A stretch of DNA of 64,000 nt from Alphaproteobacteria bacterium (GTDB taxonomy: Bacteria > Pseudomonadota > Alphaproteobacteria > Micropepsales > Micropepsaceae), in assembly GCA_947462105.1 (NCBI GenBank), contig CANHNJ010000012.1, positions 1 through 64,000 of the forward strand. Direction: 5' to 3'. Position numbers and translations under genes: made by a program. Shown one piece after another: positions 8,033 through 16,670 of the stretch (the first letter of the stretch is position 1; every line of letters starts with the position of its first letter). The notes beneath the pieces are model-generated. The model did not search any database. It saw nothing but the letters and a program-made list of their open reading frames with translations, and was not told where the DNA came from.

Positions 8033-8896
8033 ATGAAGAAGATTGTGGAAGTTTTGCATGCCCAAGGCGGCCATTGGGTCGGCGACGGTTTTCCCGTCCG
8101 CTCGATCTTTTCCTATGACCGCCAGGCGCAGGAAAACAGCCCCTTCCTGCTCTTCGACTATGCCGGCCCCTACAATTTCCCGCCCGCCACCATCCCGCGC
8201 GGCGTCGGCCAGCATCCCCATCGCGGCTTCGAAACCGTGACCATCGCCTATGAGGGCGAAGTGGCGCACCGCGACTCCACCGGCGGCGGCGGCACGATCA
8301 AGCCGGGCGATGTCCAGTGGATGACGGCGGCGGGCGGCATCATCCACGAGGAATTCCATTCCCCGGCCTACACCAAGACCGGCGGGCCGTTCCGCATGGT
8401 GCAGCTGTGGGTGAACCTGCCGCAGAAGGACAAGATGACCAAGGCGGGCTACCAGGGCCTCACCAGCGACACCATCCCGGTGGTGGCACTGGCGGGCGGC
8501 GGCACGGCGCGCATCATCGCGGGCGAACTGGACGGCGCGAAAGGCCCCGCGCGCACCTTCAGCCCGATCAATTTGTGGGATGTGAAGCTCAAGGCCGGGT
8601 CGGAAGCGACACTCGATCTGCCGGAAGGCCACACCACGCTGGTGGCGGTGCTGTCGGGCCATGTCACGGTTGACGCGACCGGGGCGGGCGAGGCCGAGAT
8701 CATCCGCTTCACCCGCGAGGGCAGCGGCGTCACGATCCGGGCCGATGGCGACAGCCAGTTGCTGGTGCTGACCGGCGAACCGCTGAACGAGCCCGTCTTC
8801 GGCTATGGCCCCTTCGTCATGACCAGCGAGGCGGAAATCCGCCAGGCCATCACCGACTTCAACAGTGGCCGCTTCGGCCAGGTCGCGCCGGCCTGA
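8033..8896 (+). CDS. Pirin family protein (quercetinase-like bicupin)
   Basis: 287 residues. The N-terminal cupin has the metal-ligand pattern HPHRGFE (H61, H63) and IIHEEF (H105, E107), which matches the three-His-one-Glu site of YhhW-type pirins. The C-terminal cupin is degenerate. Family members bind Fe or Ni and some show quercetin 2,3-dioxygenase activity, while the physiological substrate is usually unknown. The start at 8033 is supported by GGGAGG 6 nt upstream. It is followed by convergent minus-strand genes. Confidence 0.9.
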   Translation: MKKIVEVLHAQGGHWVGDGFPVRSIFSYDRQAQENSPFLLFDYAGPYNFPPATIPRGVGQHPHRGFETVTIAYEGEVAHRDSTGGGGTIKPGDVQWMTAAGGIIHEEFHSPAYTKTGGPFRMVQLWVNLPQKDKMTKAGYQGLTSDTIPVVALAGGGTARIIAGELDGAKGPARTFSPINLWDVKLKAGSEATLDLPEGHTTLVAVLSGHVTVDATGAGEAEIIRFTREGSGVTIRADGDSQLLVLTGEPLNEPVFGYGPFVMTSEAEIRQAITDFNSGRFGQVAPA

Positions 8897-8916
8897 GGCC
8901 CGGTTGCGCGCGCCTT

Positions 8917-9096
8917 CTAGTGCGCGCGCTTCTTCTTCTCGATGATCTCTGCCGCCATGCGCGTATAGCGCGCGGCTTCGGCCAGCCCGCCCAGCGCCAG
9001 ATAGGCGCTGGCGCGGCGCAGGCAGGCGGCGGGGTCACGCTCCGGGGGCAATGCCTGCGGCTTTGGCGCGATCCGTGGGGCGTGGTTCAGTTTCAT
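8917..9096 (-). CDS. Small hypothetical protein, 59 aa
   Basis: A short ORF starting at the ATG at 9096. The product has a Pro-rich basic N-terminus and a helical second half (CLRRASAYLALGGLAEAARY) that looks like a single TPR-like helical pair, and it ends in a Lys/Arg cluster. It lies 89 nt downstream of nudC on the same strand. No strong ribosome binding site was seen. Its amphipathic helix pattern and normal codon use argue for a real gene, but the family is not recognised. Confidence 0.5.
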   Translation of the reverse strand: MKLNHAPRIAPKPQALPPERDPAACLRRASAYLALGGLAEAARYTRMAAEIIEKKKRAH

Positions 9097-9185
9097 GCGG
9101 GCGGGACTCTGCCCCAGGCGCGGCGCAAAGCAATACACGCGAATAGGGGGTTGCGGTTGCATCCGTGACTGCCGACCCGGGCCGC

Positions 9186-10055
9186 TCAGCCTTCCGCCCA
9201 GTCCTTCAGCAGATGATGCGCGATGGCGATGGCGGCGGGCACGCGCATCTCGTCCATCACTTCGTCCTGCAGCCACTGGCGCGCCTGGGCCTTGGTGACC
9301 CAGCGGGCCTCGACGATCTCGGCCCCGTCGATCACGACATCCTGCGACGTCACCTCGGCAAAGCAGCCCAGCATCAGCGCCGACGGAAACGGCCAGGGCT
9401 GGCTCCTGTGATAGCGCACCGCGCCCACCGCCAAGCCGGTTTCCTCGCGCAGCTCGCGCTTCACCGCTTCTTCCATGGTCTCGCCCGGCTCGACGAAACC
9501 GGCGAAGGCCGAGAACAGGCCGTTGATGAACCGCACATTGCGCCCCACCAGGGCTTCGTCGCCAAAGGTGGGCAGCATGATCACCACCGGATCGGTGCGG
9601 GGAAAATGCTCGGCGGCACAGGCCGTGCAGGCGCGGCGATAGCCGCCATCGCGCATGGCGGTGGCGTGGCCGCAATTGGGGCAGAAGCTTTGGCGCGCAT
9701 GCCAGTCCAGCAGCGCCTTGGCCTGTCCGGCGATGGCGGTGTCGCGGCCGGGCAGCACAAAGGCGGCGGCGCGCAGCTCCTTGAATTCGCCGTTCAGTTC
9801 CGGCGGGGTCTCGTCGCTCCCAAGGTCCACCGCGAACAGGGGCTGGCCGCCATCCAGGCCCAGGAAAATTTGCGGCCGGGTTTCCCACTCCGCCCGCCAG
9901 GGCAGGAAACGGGCGCGGTCCTCCAGCAACAGGGGCTTGAGCTGCCACAGGGGCAGGAACAGCCCGGCCTGCCGCCGGGCCGCCAGCCAGTCCTCGCCCG
10001 GCCGCTCGGCGCTGGCCCGGTCCAGGGGATTTCCGGCAAAAGTGATGGGGTCCAT
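9186..10055 (-). CDS. nudC: NAD+/NADH diphosphatase (NudC-type Nudix)
   Basis: 289 residues in three parts: an N-terminal NudC-specific domain, a zinc ribbon (C125, C128, C143, C146) and a Nudix domain. The Nudix box is complete at 186-208 (GFVEPGETMEEAV then REETGL), followed by SQPWPFP at 218-224, the motif that separates NADH pyrophosphatases from other Nudix enzymes. It hydrolyses NAD(H) to NMN(H) and AMP, and relatives remove NAD caps from RNA. MDPITFAGNPLDR is the family start. The GGGAGG motif abuts this ATG without a spacer, so initiation may be weak or the start slightly different. It is divergent from ffs. Confidence 0.94.
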   Translation of the reverse strand: MDPITFAGNPLDRASAERPGEDWLAARRQAGLFLPLWQLKPLLLEDRARFLPWRAEWETRPQIFLGLDGGQPLFAVDLGSDETPPELNGEFKELRAAAFVLPGRDTAIAGQAKALLDWHARQSFCPNCGHATAMRDGGYRRACTACAAEHFPRTDPVVIMLPTFGDEALVGRNVRFINGLFSAFAGFVEPGETMEEAVKRELREETGLAVGAVRYHRSQPWPFPSALMLGCFAEVTSQDVVIDGAEIVEARWVTKAQARQWLQDEVMDEMRVPAAIAIAHHLLKDWAEG

Positions 10056-10097
10056 CCTCCCGGACTCGCATTTTTTGGCGCCATTGCCTATATCCCC

Positions 10098-10197
10098 CGG
10101 CGGAAGTCGGTGGACGCAACTGTCGCTAACCTGGTCAGGACCGGAAGGTAGCAGCCACACCGAATTTGTTGCGGGTCGCCGGCTTCCACCTTTCCAC
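10098..10197 (+). ncRNA. ffs: Signal recognition particle RNA (4.5S)
   Basis: The universally conserved SRP RNA domain IV core CTGGTCAGGACCGGAAGG followed by TAGCAGCC is at 10131-10155. The flanks pair into the expected long hairpin: GGAAGTCGG..CGCAAC (from 10102) with GTTGCG..GCCGGCTTCC (to 10187). It binds Ffh to target membrane proteins. The position between nudC and dnaX is the usual one in alphaproteobacteria. The exact ends are estimates from the outer helix. Confidence 0.93.
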
Positions 10198-10251
10198 ACT
10201 TTATTCCTGGGTCTTCCGACTCCTGCTGGAGCCGGTTGCTATAGTCCCGTC

Positions 10252-11982
10252 ATGGCCGAAGCCCCGCAGCCCTATCGCGTTCTTGCCCGCAAATACCGCC
10301 CCGCCGATTTCACCGGCCTGATCGGGCAGGAAGCGCTGGTCCGCACCCTGTCCAACGCCTTCGCCACCGGCCGCATCGCCCATGCCTTCATGCTCACCGG
10401 CGTGCGCGGCGTCGGCAAGACCACCACGGCGCGCATCATCGCCCGCGCCCTGAACTGCATCGGGGCGGACGGCAAGGGCAAGGCCCCCACCATCCAGCCC
10501 TGCGGCGTCTGCGAGCCCTGCACCTCCATTGCCGAGTCGCGCAATGTCGATGTGCAGGAGATGGACGCCGCCTCGCGCACCGGCATCGACGATATCCGCG
10601 AGATCATCGAAGGCGTGCGCTATGCCCCCGTCGCGGCGCGCTACAAGGTCTATATCATCGACGAAGTCCACATGCTGTCGAAGCAGGCCTTCAATGGCCT
10701 GCTCAAGACGCTGGAAGAACCGCCGCCGCATGTGAAGTTCGTCTTCGCGACGACGGAAATCCGCAAGGTGCCGGTGACGGTGCTGTCGCGCTGCCAGCGC
10801 TTCGACCTGCGCCGGATCGAGAGCGCCGAGCTGGCCGCCTATCTCGGCACCCTGGCGCAAAAGGAAAATGTGAAGATCGAGGACGCCGCGCTCGCCCTCA
10901 TCGCCCGCGCCGCCGAAGGGTCGGCCCGCGACGGGCTTTCGCTGCTGGATCAGGCCATCGCGCATGGTGCGCTCGAAGGCGGCACGATCACCGGCGAGAT
11001 GGTCCGCACCATGCTGGGCCTGGCCGACCGTGGCCGCGTCCTCGATCTTTTCGAAAAGGTCATGGGCGGCAAGCTGCCCGAAGCCCTGGCCGATGTGACC
11101 GCGCTGTACGATGCCGGGGCCGATCCGCTGGCGGTGATGCAGGATCTGCTGGAGACGACGCATTTCCTCACCCGCATCAAGGTTGCGCCCGCCGCGCAGG
11201 GTTTCTTCGATGGCGGCAGCGCCGAGGCAAAGCGCGCCGGCGAACTGGCGGGCAAGCTGTCGGTGCCCGCGCTCACCCGCGCCTGGCAGATGCTGCTCAG
11301 GGGCCTGATGGAAGTGCGCGACGCCACCCGCCCGATTTCGGCACTGGAGATGGCGCTGATCCGCGTCGCCCATGCCGCCGACCTGCCGCCCACCGAAAAG
11401 CTGGTGCGTGACTTGATCGAGAATGGCGCGGCGTCCGCCCCGCGCGGTGGTAGTGCGCCCGCGCCGTCTTCTGCTCCCCGCGTGCCAACGTCCCAGGCCT
11501 CGGTCACCACGGGCTCGGCGCAACGGGCGCCCCAGCCGCAAATGGCGGAAGCGCAATCCGCCCCCACCCTGCGCAATCTGGAAGACATCGTGGCGCTGGC
11601 GATGGCCAATCATGCGCCGATCCTGCGGGTGCAGATCGAGAACAACATGCACCTGGTGCGGCTGGAACAGTCGGACACCGCTGGCCTGCTGGAATTCCGC
11701 CCCAACGCCGCCGCGCCGCGCAGCCTGGCCGGCGACCTGCAGCAGAAACTCAATGCCTGGACCGGCCTGCGCTGGAACATCTCCATCGCCCGCGAAGGTG
11801 GCGCGCCCACCCTGTCGGAACAGAAAAAGGCCGCCAAGGTTGCGCGCCTGGAAAGCGTTAGCCAGGAACCGATGGTGCGCGCCGTGCTGGATCGTTTCCC
11901 CGGTGCCGAGATCGTGCAGGTGCGCGAAACGGTGGCGCTCGACATTGCCGCGCCCATGCCGGACGCGGACGAAAACGCTTAA
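10252..11982 (+). CDS. dnaX: DNA polymerase III subunits gamma/tau
   Basis: 576 residues. The AAA+ clamp-loader module starts at about residue 8 with YRVLARKYRPADF. It has Walker A GVRGVGKT at 50-57, zinc-binding cysteines C69, C84, C87 and C90, and Walker B YIIDEVH at 134-140. A Pro/Ala-rich linker follows at about 395-440, and then the tau-type C-terminal domain. It loads the beta clamp and links polymerase to helicase. The open frame extends far upstream through ffs. I placed the start at the ATG 10252 because MAEAPQPYRVLARKYRP is the family N-terminus. recR follows after 9 nt. Confidence 0.96.
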   Translation: MAEAPQPYRVLARKYRPADFTGLIGQEALVRTLSNAFATGRIAHAFMLTGVRGVGKTTTARIIARALNCIGADGKGKAPTIQPCGVCEPCTSIAESRNVDVQEMDAASRTGIDDIREIIEGVRYAPVAARYKVYIIDEVHMLSKQAFNGLLKTLEEPPPHVKFVFATTEIRKVPVTVLSRCQRFDLRRIESAELAAYLGTLAQKENVKIEDAALALIARAAEGSARDGLSLLDQAIAHGALEGGTITGEMVRTMLGLADRGRVLDLFEKVMGGKLPEALADVTALYDAGADPLAVMQDLLETTHFLTRIKVAPAAQGFFDGGSAEAKRAGELAGKLSVPALTRAWQMLLRGLMEVRDATRPISALEMALIRVAHAADLPPTEKLVRDLIENGAASAPRGGSAPAPSSAPRVPTSQASVTTGSAQRAPQPQMAEAQSAPTLRNLEDIVALAMANHAPILRVQIENNMHLVRLEQSDTAGLLEFRPNAAAPRSLAGDLQQKLNAWTGLRWNISIAREGGAPTLSEQKKAAKVARLESVSQEPMVRAVLDRFPGAEIVQVRETVALDIAAPMPDADENA

Positions 11983-11991
11983 GCACCCGCC

Positions 11992-12582
11992 ATGCCCGCC
12001 CTCGGTTCCGAAATCGAACGCCTGATCCAGCTCCTGTCGAAGCTGCCCGGCCTGGGGCCACGCTCCGCCCGCCGCGCCGCGCTGGTGCTGCTGAAAAAGC
12101 GCGACACGCTGCTGGGCCCGCTGGCCGAAGCCATGACGGCAGCGGCGTCTGCCATCCGTGACTGCGCCATTTGCGGCAACCTCGACACCCAGAGCCCCTG
12201 CGCCATCTGCACCGATGGCCGCCGCGACAGCCATGTGCTGTGCGTGGTGGAAGACGTCGCCGACCTCTGGGCGCTGGAGCGCGCGGGCGTCTTCCGTGGC
12301 CGCTATCATGTGCTGGGCGGGGCGCTGTCGGCGCTGGATGGCGTGACGCCGGACCGGCTCAACGTCGCCACGCTGGTGGACCGCGCCCGCGAAGGCGTTG
12401 ACGAAGTCATCCTGGCGATGAACGCCACGGTCGAAGGCCAGACCACGGCGCATTACTTGATGGATCTGCTGACCGACGTGAAAGTGACGCGCCTGGCGCA
12501 TGGCGTGCCGGTGGGCGGCGAACTCGATTATCTCGACGAAGGCACGCTGTCGGCTGCCTTCAAGGCCCGGCGCAGTCTTTAG
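11992..12582 (+). CDS. recR: Recombination mediator RecR
   Basis: 196 residues, standard length. The helix-hairpin-helix [12 protein letters not shown] (17-28) is followed by a four-Cys zinc motif (C58, C61, C70, C73) and a Toprim domain ([15 protein letters not shown] ... GGALSALDG). With RecF/RecO it loads RecA on gapped DNA. The ebfC/ybaB gene that usually sits between dnaX and recR is absent here, because only 9 nt separate them. Confidence 0.95.
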   Translation: MPALGSEIERLIQLLSKLPGLGPRSARRAALVLLKKRDTLLGPLAEAMTAAASAIRDCAICGNLDTQSPCAICTDGRRDSHVLCVVEDVADLWALERAGVFRGRYHVLGGALSALDGVTPDRLNVATLVDRAREGVDEVILAMNATVEGQTTAHYLMDLLTDVKVTRLAHGVPVGGELDYLDEGTLSAAFKARRSL

Positions 12583-12591
12583 GCGCGGTTC

Positions 12592-12672
12592 TTTTGCGTC
12601 GTGAGTTCGTCGCGCCTTCGCTCATGTACGCTTCAGTACACATCGCTCGGGGCTCCTGCTCACGCCGCAAAA
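12592..12672. repeat. Inverted repeat with 14-nt arms after recR
   Basis: Arms TTTTGCGTCGTGAG (12592-12605) and CTCACGCCGCAAAA (12659-12672) match with one mismatch, with an inner near-palindrome ATGTACgcttcaGTACACAT. The gap from recR to the next small ORF holds this and a C/G-rich stretch without recognisable coding. Confidence 0.6.
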
Positions 12673-12806
12673 TTACTCGCGCTTCGACGCGCTATCCACA
12701 CGCGGTTTTGCGCCATTTTCCCTTGCCCGCGAACAGTTTGCTGCGCTTTTCGCCGCTACGCATATCCCCGGTGCTATCCAACAGTGACATGCGCCATGCT
12801 GGCGGC

Positions 12807-13088
12807 ATGATGAAAAAACCCGACGCCACGCCCCAAGACTTCCTCTCCGACCAGCTTGCCCTCTGTACCGAGGCCTTGCGCGAGTCTTTCGAAGGCGTGC
12901 GCGCCGCCCGTGCCGGCCAGGATCCGAATGGCTATCGCCGCGTCGCCGAACTGAACGGCGCCATCGCCATCCTCGCGGCCAGCGCCAATGTCGGCCTGGC
13001 CGTGGCCAAGATCAACGGCGAATTCCGCCAGGACATCACGGTGCGGCGGGGGGAGGGGGGTGCGAAATCCGGTGGTTCAAATGGGTAA
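12807..13088 (+). CDS. Small hypothetical protein, 93 aa
   Basis: The product is mainly helical and soluble: an acidic N-terminal helix (DFLSDQLALCTEALRES) leads to a conserved-looking core (RRVAELNGAIAILAASANVGLAVAKI). I do not recognise a family with confidence. The start is uncertain: ATG codons at 12807, 12810 and 12789 are in frame and none has a strong ribosome binding site. The last 8 nt overlap the start of the next small ORF (ATGGGTAA), a sign of translational coupling. Small ORF pairs of this type with a GAPRGN motif partner are common in alphaproteobacteria near phage packaging genes, but no phage gene is visible here. Confidence 0.5.
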   Translation: MMKKPDATPQDFLSDQLALCTEALRESFEGVRAARAGQDPNGYRRVAELNGAIAILAASANVGLAVAKINGEFRQDITVRRGEGGAKSGGSNG

Positions 13089-13269
13089 GCGCACCGGCAA
13101 GCCACGCGGTGCACCACGCGGCAACACCAACCGTCTGATCCATGGCCGCTACGCCAGGGCCACCATCGCCCATCGCGCTGCCCGCGCGCCGCAATCCGCC
13201 TGCTGCTGGCCCGTTGCGACCTCGCCATCGCCTCCGCCTGGGCCTTGGCAAGGTGCGGCACCCGGCGGC
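13081..13269 (+). pseudogene. Small basic GAPxGN-motif protein, probably frameshifted
   Basis: It starts MGKRTGKPRGAPRGNTNRLI and HGRY follows. The GAPRGN-N-HGRY pattern is a recurrent alphaproteobacterial small-protein motif. After about 36 codons the frame turns into low-quality Cys/Pro-rich sequence, while another frame picks up a plausible helix (AAIRLLLARCDLAIASAWAL). The switch falls at a CGCGCG tract near 13178-13186, so a 2-nt slip is the simplest reading. The restored frame runs into the convergent rmuC 3' end without a stop, so the gene also lacks a clear natural end. Function unknown. Confidence 0.35.
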
Positions 13270-14307
13270 TCAATCCCCTGTCAGTGCGGGCGGCTCGCCC
13301 AGTTCGACCTGGGCGATCTTCTCGGCATGGCGGCCGATGCCCTTCATCGAGGTTTCGATCAGGCCGATATCCTTGTTCGTGGTCTCGAAATGGTCGCGCA
13401 GCTTTTCCACCCGCTCGCCCAGCCGCCGCACATCCTGCAGCAGCGATCCCACCGCCGCCTGGATGGCATGGGCCTGCTCGCGCATCTTAGCGTCGCGCAT
13501 CAGGCTCTGGATGGTGCCGATCACCAGCATGAAGACATGGGGAGAAACAATCACCACCTGGTCCTGCCGCGCCTTGCGCAGCGTTTCCGGAAAATTGGCA
13601 TGCAGTTCGGCATAAATCGAATCCGACGGCACGAACATGATGGCGGGCGTCTGCACCTCGCCGGGGATCAGGTATTTCTCCTTGATGTCCTTCACATGCT
13701 TCTGGATATCGCCCCGCACCGCCACCATCGCGGCCTTGCGCTGCTCCTCGGTCTCGGCCTTGCGCAGCAATTCGAAGGCTTCGAGCGGAAACTTGGAATC
13801 CACCACGATGCGCGCCGCCACATTGGGAATGCGGATGGCGCAGTCCGGGCGGGAATTGTTCGACAGCGTCGCCTGGAACTCATACTGGTCCGGGGCCAGG
13901 TGTTCGGCGACGATGGCCTCCATCTGGTCCTGGCTGATGGCGCCGCGCGCCTGCTTGTCGGAAAAAATCGCCTTCAGCGACACGACATGGGTGGAAAGCT
14001 CGCTGATATTCTTCTGGGCGGCGTCGATCACGCCCAGCCGCTCGGTAATGGAGACGAAAGTCTCGCCGGTCTTCTGGGCGCTGGCCGCCAGGCTCTCGCC
14101 CATCTTCTCCTTCAGGGCGTCGATCTGCGCCGTCAGCGCCGCATTGGCGGCGCTGGTCTGGCGGAACTGTTCGGCGATGGTGGCCTGGCCCTGCAGCACC
14201 GTGTCCAGCCGGGGGTCGGCCACCGGCGCGGGCGCGCGCCGGGCAAAGGCCAGCATCGCCGCCGCCGCGACCACTGCAACCGCCAGACTTATCAGCGCGA
14301 TTTCCAT
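13270..14307 (-). CDS. rmuC: DNA recombination protein RmuC
   Basis: 345 residues. There is an N-terminal membrane anchor (residues 4-22), a coiled coil (about 35-115), then the conserved RmuC nuclease-like core with VVDSKFPLEAFELLRKAE, a PD-(D/E)XK-like Asp-Ser-Lys block, followed by KYLIPGEVQTPAIMFVPSDS. E. coli rmuC loss raises inversion at short inverted repeats, hence its name. The biochemical activity is not settled. The start at 14307 has AAAGGG 8 nt upstream. It is divergent from def with a 99-bp shared promoter region. Confidence 0.94.
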   Translation of the reverse strand: MEIALISLAVAVVAAAAMLAFARRAPAPVADPRLDTVLQGQATIAEQFRQTSAANAALTAQIDALKEKMGESLAASAQKTGETFVSITERLGVIDAAQKNISELSTHVVSLKAIFSDKQARGAISQDQMEAIVAEHLAPDQYEFQATLSNNSRPDCAIRIPNVAARIVVDSKFPLEAFELLRKAETEEQRKAAMVAVRGDIQKHVKDIKEKYLIPGEVQTPAIMFVPSDSIYAELHANFPETLRKARQDQVVIVSPHVFMLVIGTIQSLMRDAKMREQAHAIQAAVGSLLQDVRRLGERVEKLRDHFETTNKDIGLIETSMKGIGRHAEKIAQVELGEPPALTGD

Positions 14308-14406
14308 AACTTGACCCTTTGGCGATCAAGGCATATCTCAGCCTTTGAATTATGTGGTCGCGGTTCCGGACGGAAAACCGCTACGCACTTTTCCTGGACC
14401 CGCTCG

Positions 14407-14925
14407 ATGACCATCCGCCCCATCCTGACCGCACCCGATCCGCGCCTCAAGGCTGTCTCGACCGATGTCGAGGCCGTGGATAGCGCGATTCGCGCGCTTG
14501 TGGACGACATGGCCGACAGCATGTACGCCGCCGACGGCATCGGCCTGGCCGCCGTCCAGATCGGCGTGCCGGTGCGGGTGCTGGTGATCGACCTGGACCA
14601 GAAAGAAGGCAAGAAGAACCCGGTCGCCTATATCAACCCCAAGATCGTCTGGGCCTCGGACGAGATGGCGGTGTTCGAGGAAGGCTGCCTCTCGGTGCCG
14701 GAAATCTGGGACGATGTCGAACGCCCCGCCCGCATCAGGTGCGAGTATCTCGACCGCGACGGCAAGAAGCAGCTGCTGGAAGCCGATGGCATGCTGGCGA
14801 CCTGCCTGCAGCACGAGATGGACCATCTGAACGGCGTGCTGTTCATCGATCACCTCTCGCGCCTGAAGCGCGGCATGGCGATCAAGAAGCTGACCAAGCT
14901 CAAAAAGCTCTCAGAGCCGGCGTGA
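14407..14925 (+). CDS. def: Peptide deformylase
   Basis: 172 residues. All three metal-site motifs are present: GIGLAAVQ (44-51), EGCLS with metal ligand C94, and QHEMDH with H136, E137 and H140. It removes the formyl group from nascent proteins. The open frame continues far upstream antisense to rmuC, and MTIRPILTAPDPRLK is the family start. It is followed by fmt after a repeat-filled 79-bp gap. The def-fmt pair sets and removes N-formylmethionine. Confidence 0.96.
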   Translation: MTIRPILTAPDPRLKAVSTDVEAVDSAIRALVDDMADSMYAADGIGLAAVQIGVPVRVLVIDLDQKEGKKNPVAYINPKIVWASDEMAVFEEGCLSVPEIWDDVERPARIRCEYLDRDGKKQLLEADGMLATCLQHEMDHLNGVLFIDHLSRLKRGMAIKKLTKLKKLSEPA

Positions 14926-14926
14926 T

Positions 14927-14998
14927 GCTCACCCTTCGACAGGCTCAGGGTGAGGATGAAAGCAAGACCCTCATGCTGAGCCTGTCGAAGCATGAGGG
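14927..14998. repeat. Double-hairpin repeat filling the def-fmt gap
   Basis: Hairpin one is CTCACCCT (14928-14935) with AGGGTGAG (14947-14954). Hairpin two is CCCTCATGCT (14968-14977) with AGCATGAGGG (14989-14998). The two halves also mirror each other: CTTCGACAGGCTCAG at 14934-14948 is the reverse complement of 14976-14990. This CTTCGACAGGCTCAG core is a widespread dispersed repeat of alphaproteobacteria. The element starts 2 nt after the def stop, ends 6 nt before the fmt ATG, and its GAGGG could act as the fmt ribosome binding site. Confidence 0.8.
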
Positions 14999-15004
14999 CT
15001 GGTC

Positions 15005-15922
15005 ATGACTCTACGCCTCGCATTCATGGGCACCCCCGACTTCGCGGTGCCGACGCTGGCCGAATTGCTGGCGCAGGGCCATGACATCGCCGCCGTCTAT
15101 TCCCAGCCGCCGCGCCCCAGGGGCCGGGGCCTGGAAACCGAGCCCGGCCCGGTTCACAAATTCGCCGCCGCGCATGGCATCGAAGTCCGCACGCCATTGT
15201 CGCTGAAGGGCGAGGCCGAGCAGGCCGCGTTCGCCGCCCTCGATCTCGATGCCGCCATCGTCGTCGCGTATGGCCTGCTGCTGCCGCAAGCTATTCTCGA
15301 TGCCCCCAGGCTGGGCTGTTTCAACCTGCATGGCTCGCTGTTGCCGCGCTGGCGCGGTGCCGCCCCGATCCAGCGTGCCGTCATGGCAGGCGATCTTGAG
15401 ACCGGCGTGATCGTGATGCAGATGGAAGCGGGACTCGATACCGGCCCCATGCTGATGGCCGAGCGCGTCACGATAGGCCGCAAGACCAGCGGCGAACTGA
15501 CCGAACACTTGTCGCGGCTGGGCGCCGACCTGATGGTGCGGACGCTGGGCGCGCTGGAGCGCGGCGCTGTCGCGGCCCATCCGCAGCCGGAAGACGGCGT
15601 TACTTATGCCAAGAAGATCACCAAGGACGAGGCGCGCATCGACTGGTCGAAAAGCGCGGGCGAGATCGACGCGCTGGTGCGCGGACTGTCGCCTTGGCCC
15701 GGCGCTTTCACCGAGGTGAAGGGCGAGCGTCTGAAAGTGCTCTACGCTGAACCTGTGGCTGGAAGCGGCGCGCCGGGCGAAGTCATCAGCGACGATCTCA
15801 CCATTGCCTGCGGTGACGGGGCTTTGCGCCTGAAGCGGGTGCAGCGCGCGGGATCGAAAGTGATGGCGGCGGATGAGCTGCTGAAGGGCTTCCCGCTTGC
15901 GCCCGGCACGAAGCTGGGCTGA
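15005..15922 (+). CDS. fmt: Methionyl-tRNA formyltransferase
   Basis: 305 residues. The N-terminal formyltransferase domain starts [18 protein letters not shown] and contains the signature [17 protein letters not shown], with the catalytic Asn-His-Asp set, and LDTGPML. The C-terminal domain that grips tRNA begins near residue 205. It formylates initiator Met-tRNA using 10-formyl-THF. The start overlaps nothing, but the upstream repeat supplies the nearest Shine-Dalgarno-like bases. The stop shares TGATG with truA. Confidence 0.96.
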   Translation: MTLRLAFMGTPDFAVPTLAELLAQGHDIAAVYSQPPRPRGRGLETEPGPVHKFAAAHGIEVRTPLSLKGEAEQAAFAALDLDAAIVVAYGLLLPQAILDAPRLGCFNLHGSLLPRWRGAAPIQRAVMAGDLETGVIVMQMEAGLDTGPMLMAERVTIGRKTSGELTEHLSRLGADLMVRTLGALERGAVAAHPQPEDGVTYAKKITKDEARIDWSKSAGEIDALVRGLSPWPGAFTEVKGERLKVLYAEPVAGSGAPGEVISDDLTIACGDGALRLKRVQRAGSKVMAADELLKGFPLAPGTKLG

Positions 15923-16659
15923 TGCCGCGCTATCGCCTGATCCTCGAATATGACGGCGCACCCTTTGTCGGCTGGCAGCGGCAGGCGGAAGGCGCGTCGG
16001 TGCAGGGCGCGCTGGAAGACGCCATCGAGAAGCTCAGCCAGAGCCGCGTGACCGTGACGGGCGCGGGCCGCACCGATGCCGGCGTGCATGCGCTGGGGCA
16101 GGTGGCGCATTTCGATCTGGACAAGGCATTCGCCGCCGACAAGGTACGCGATGCGCTGAATCACTATCTGCGCCCCTCGCCCATCGTGGTGGTGGAGGCG
16201 GCCGTCACGGCGGAAGATTTCCACGCCCGCTTTTCCGCCACGGGGCGGCATTATCTTTTTCGCATCCTCAATCGCCGCGCCCCGCCCGCACTCGAAGCGG
16301 GAAAAGTCTGGCATGTGCCGGTGGCGCTGGATGCCGGTGCCATGCACCATGCAGCGCAGGTTTTGCTGGGCAGCCACGACTTCACCACCTTCCGCGCGGC
16401 GGAATGCCAGGCGCAATCGCCGGTCAAGACGCTGGACATGATCGATGTCTCGCGCCGGGGCGAAGAAATCCACCTCACCACCTCGGCCCGCTCCTTCCTG
16501 CATCACCAGGTACGCTCCTTTGTCGGCTCGCTGAAACAGGTGGGCGAAGGCAAGTGGCGCGCGCGCGATCTGAAAGATGCGCTGGAGGCGCGCGACCGCA
16601 GCGCCTGCGGCCCGGTCTGCCCGCCCGATGGGCTTTATCTGGTGAAGGTGGATTACTGA
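15922..16659 (+). CDS. truA: tRNA pseudouridine(38-40) synthase
   Basis: 245 residues. The catalytic Asp is D52 in [14 protein letters not shown], the TruA signature, followed by [16 protein letters not shown]. It makes pseudouridine at positions 38-40 of the anticodon arm. The start codon shares one base with the fmt stop, so the three-gene unit def-fmt-truA is one operon for translation quality. No intrinsic terminator was seen. A repeat follows. Confidence 0.95.
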   Translation: MPRYRLILEYDGAPFVGWQRQAEGASVQGALEDAIEKLSQSRVTVTGAGRTDAGVHALGQVAHFDLDKAFAADKVRDALNHYLRPSPIVVVEAAVTAEDFHARFSATGRHYLFRILNRRAPPALEAGKVWHVPVALDAGAMHHAAQVLLGSHDFTTFRAAECQAQSPVKTLDMIDVSRRGEEIHLTTSARSFLHHQVRSFVGSLKQVGEGKWRARDLKDALEARDRSACGPVCPPDGLYLVKVDY

Positions 16660-16670
16660 TTTTTTGTAAT

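Noticed and set aside
9655-10251. Extended N-terminus for dnaX reading through the SRP RNA
   Set aside because: The extension is antisense to nudC and overlaps ffs. DnaX proteins begin close to YRVLARKYRP.
12988-14406. Open frame that would fuse a small protein to peptide deformylase
   Set aside because: The upstream part is antisense to rmuC. The deformylase family start is at 14407.
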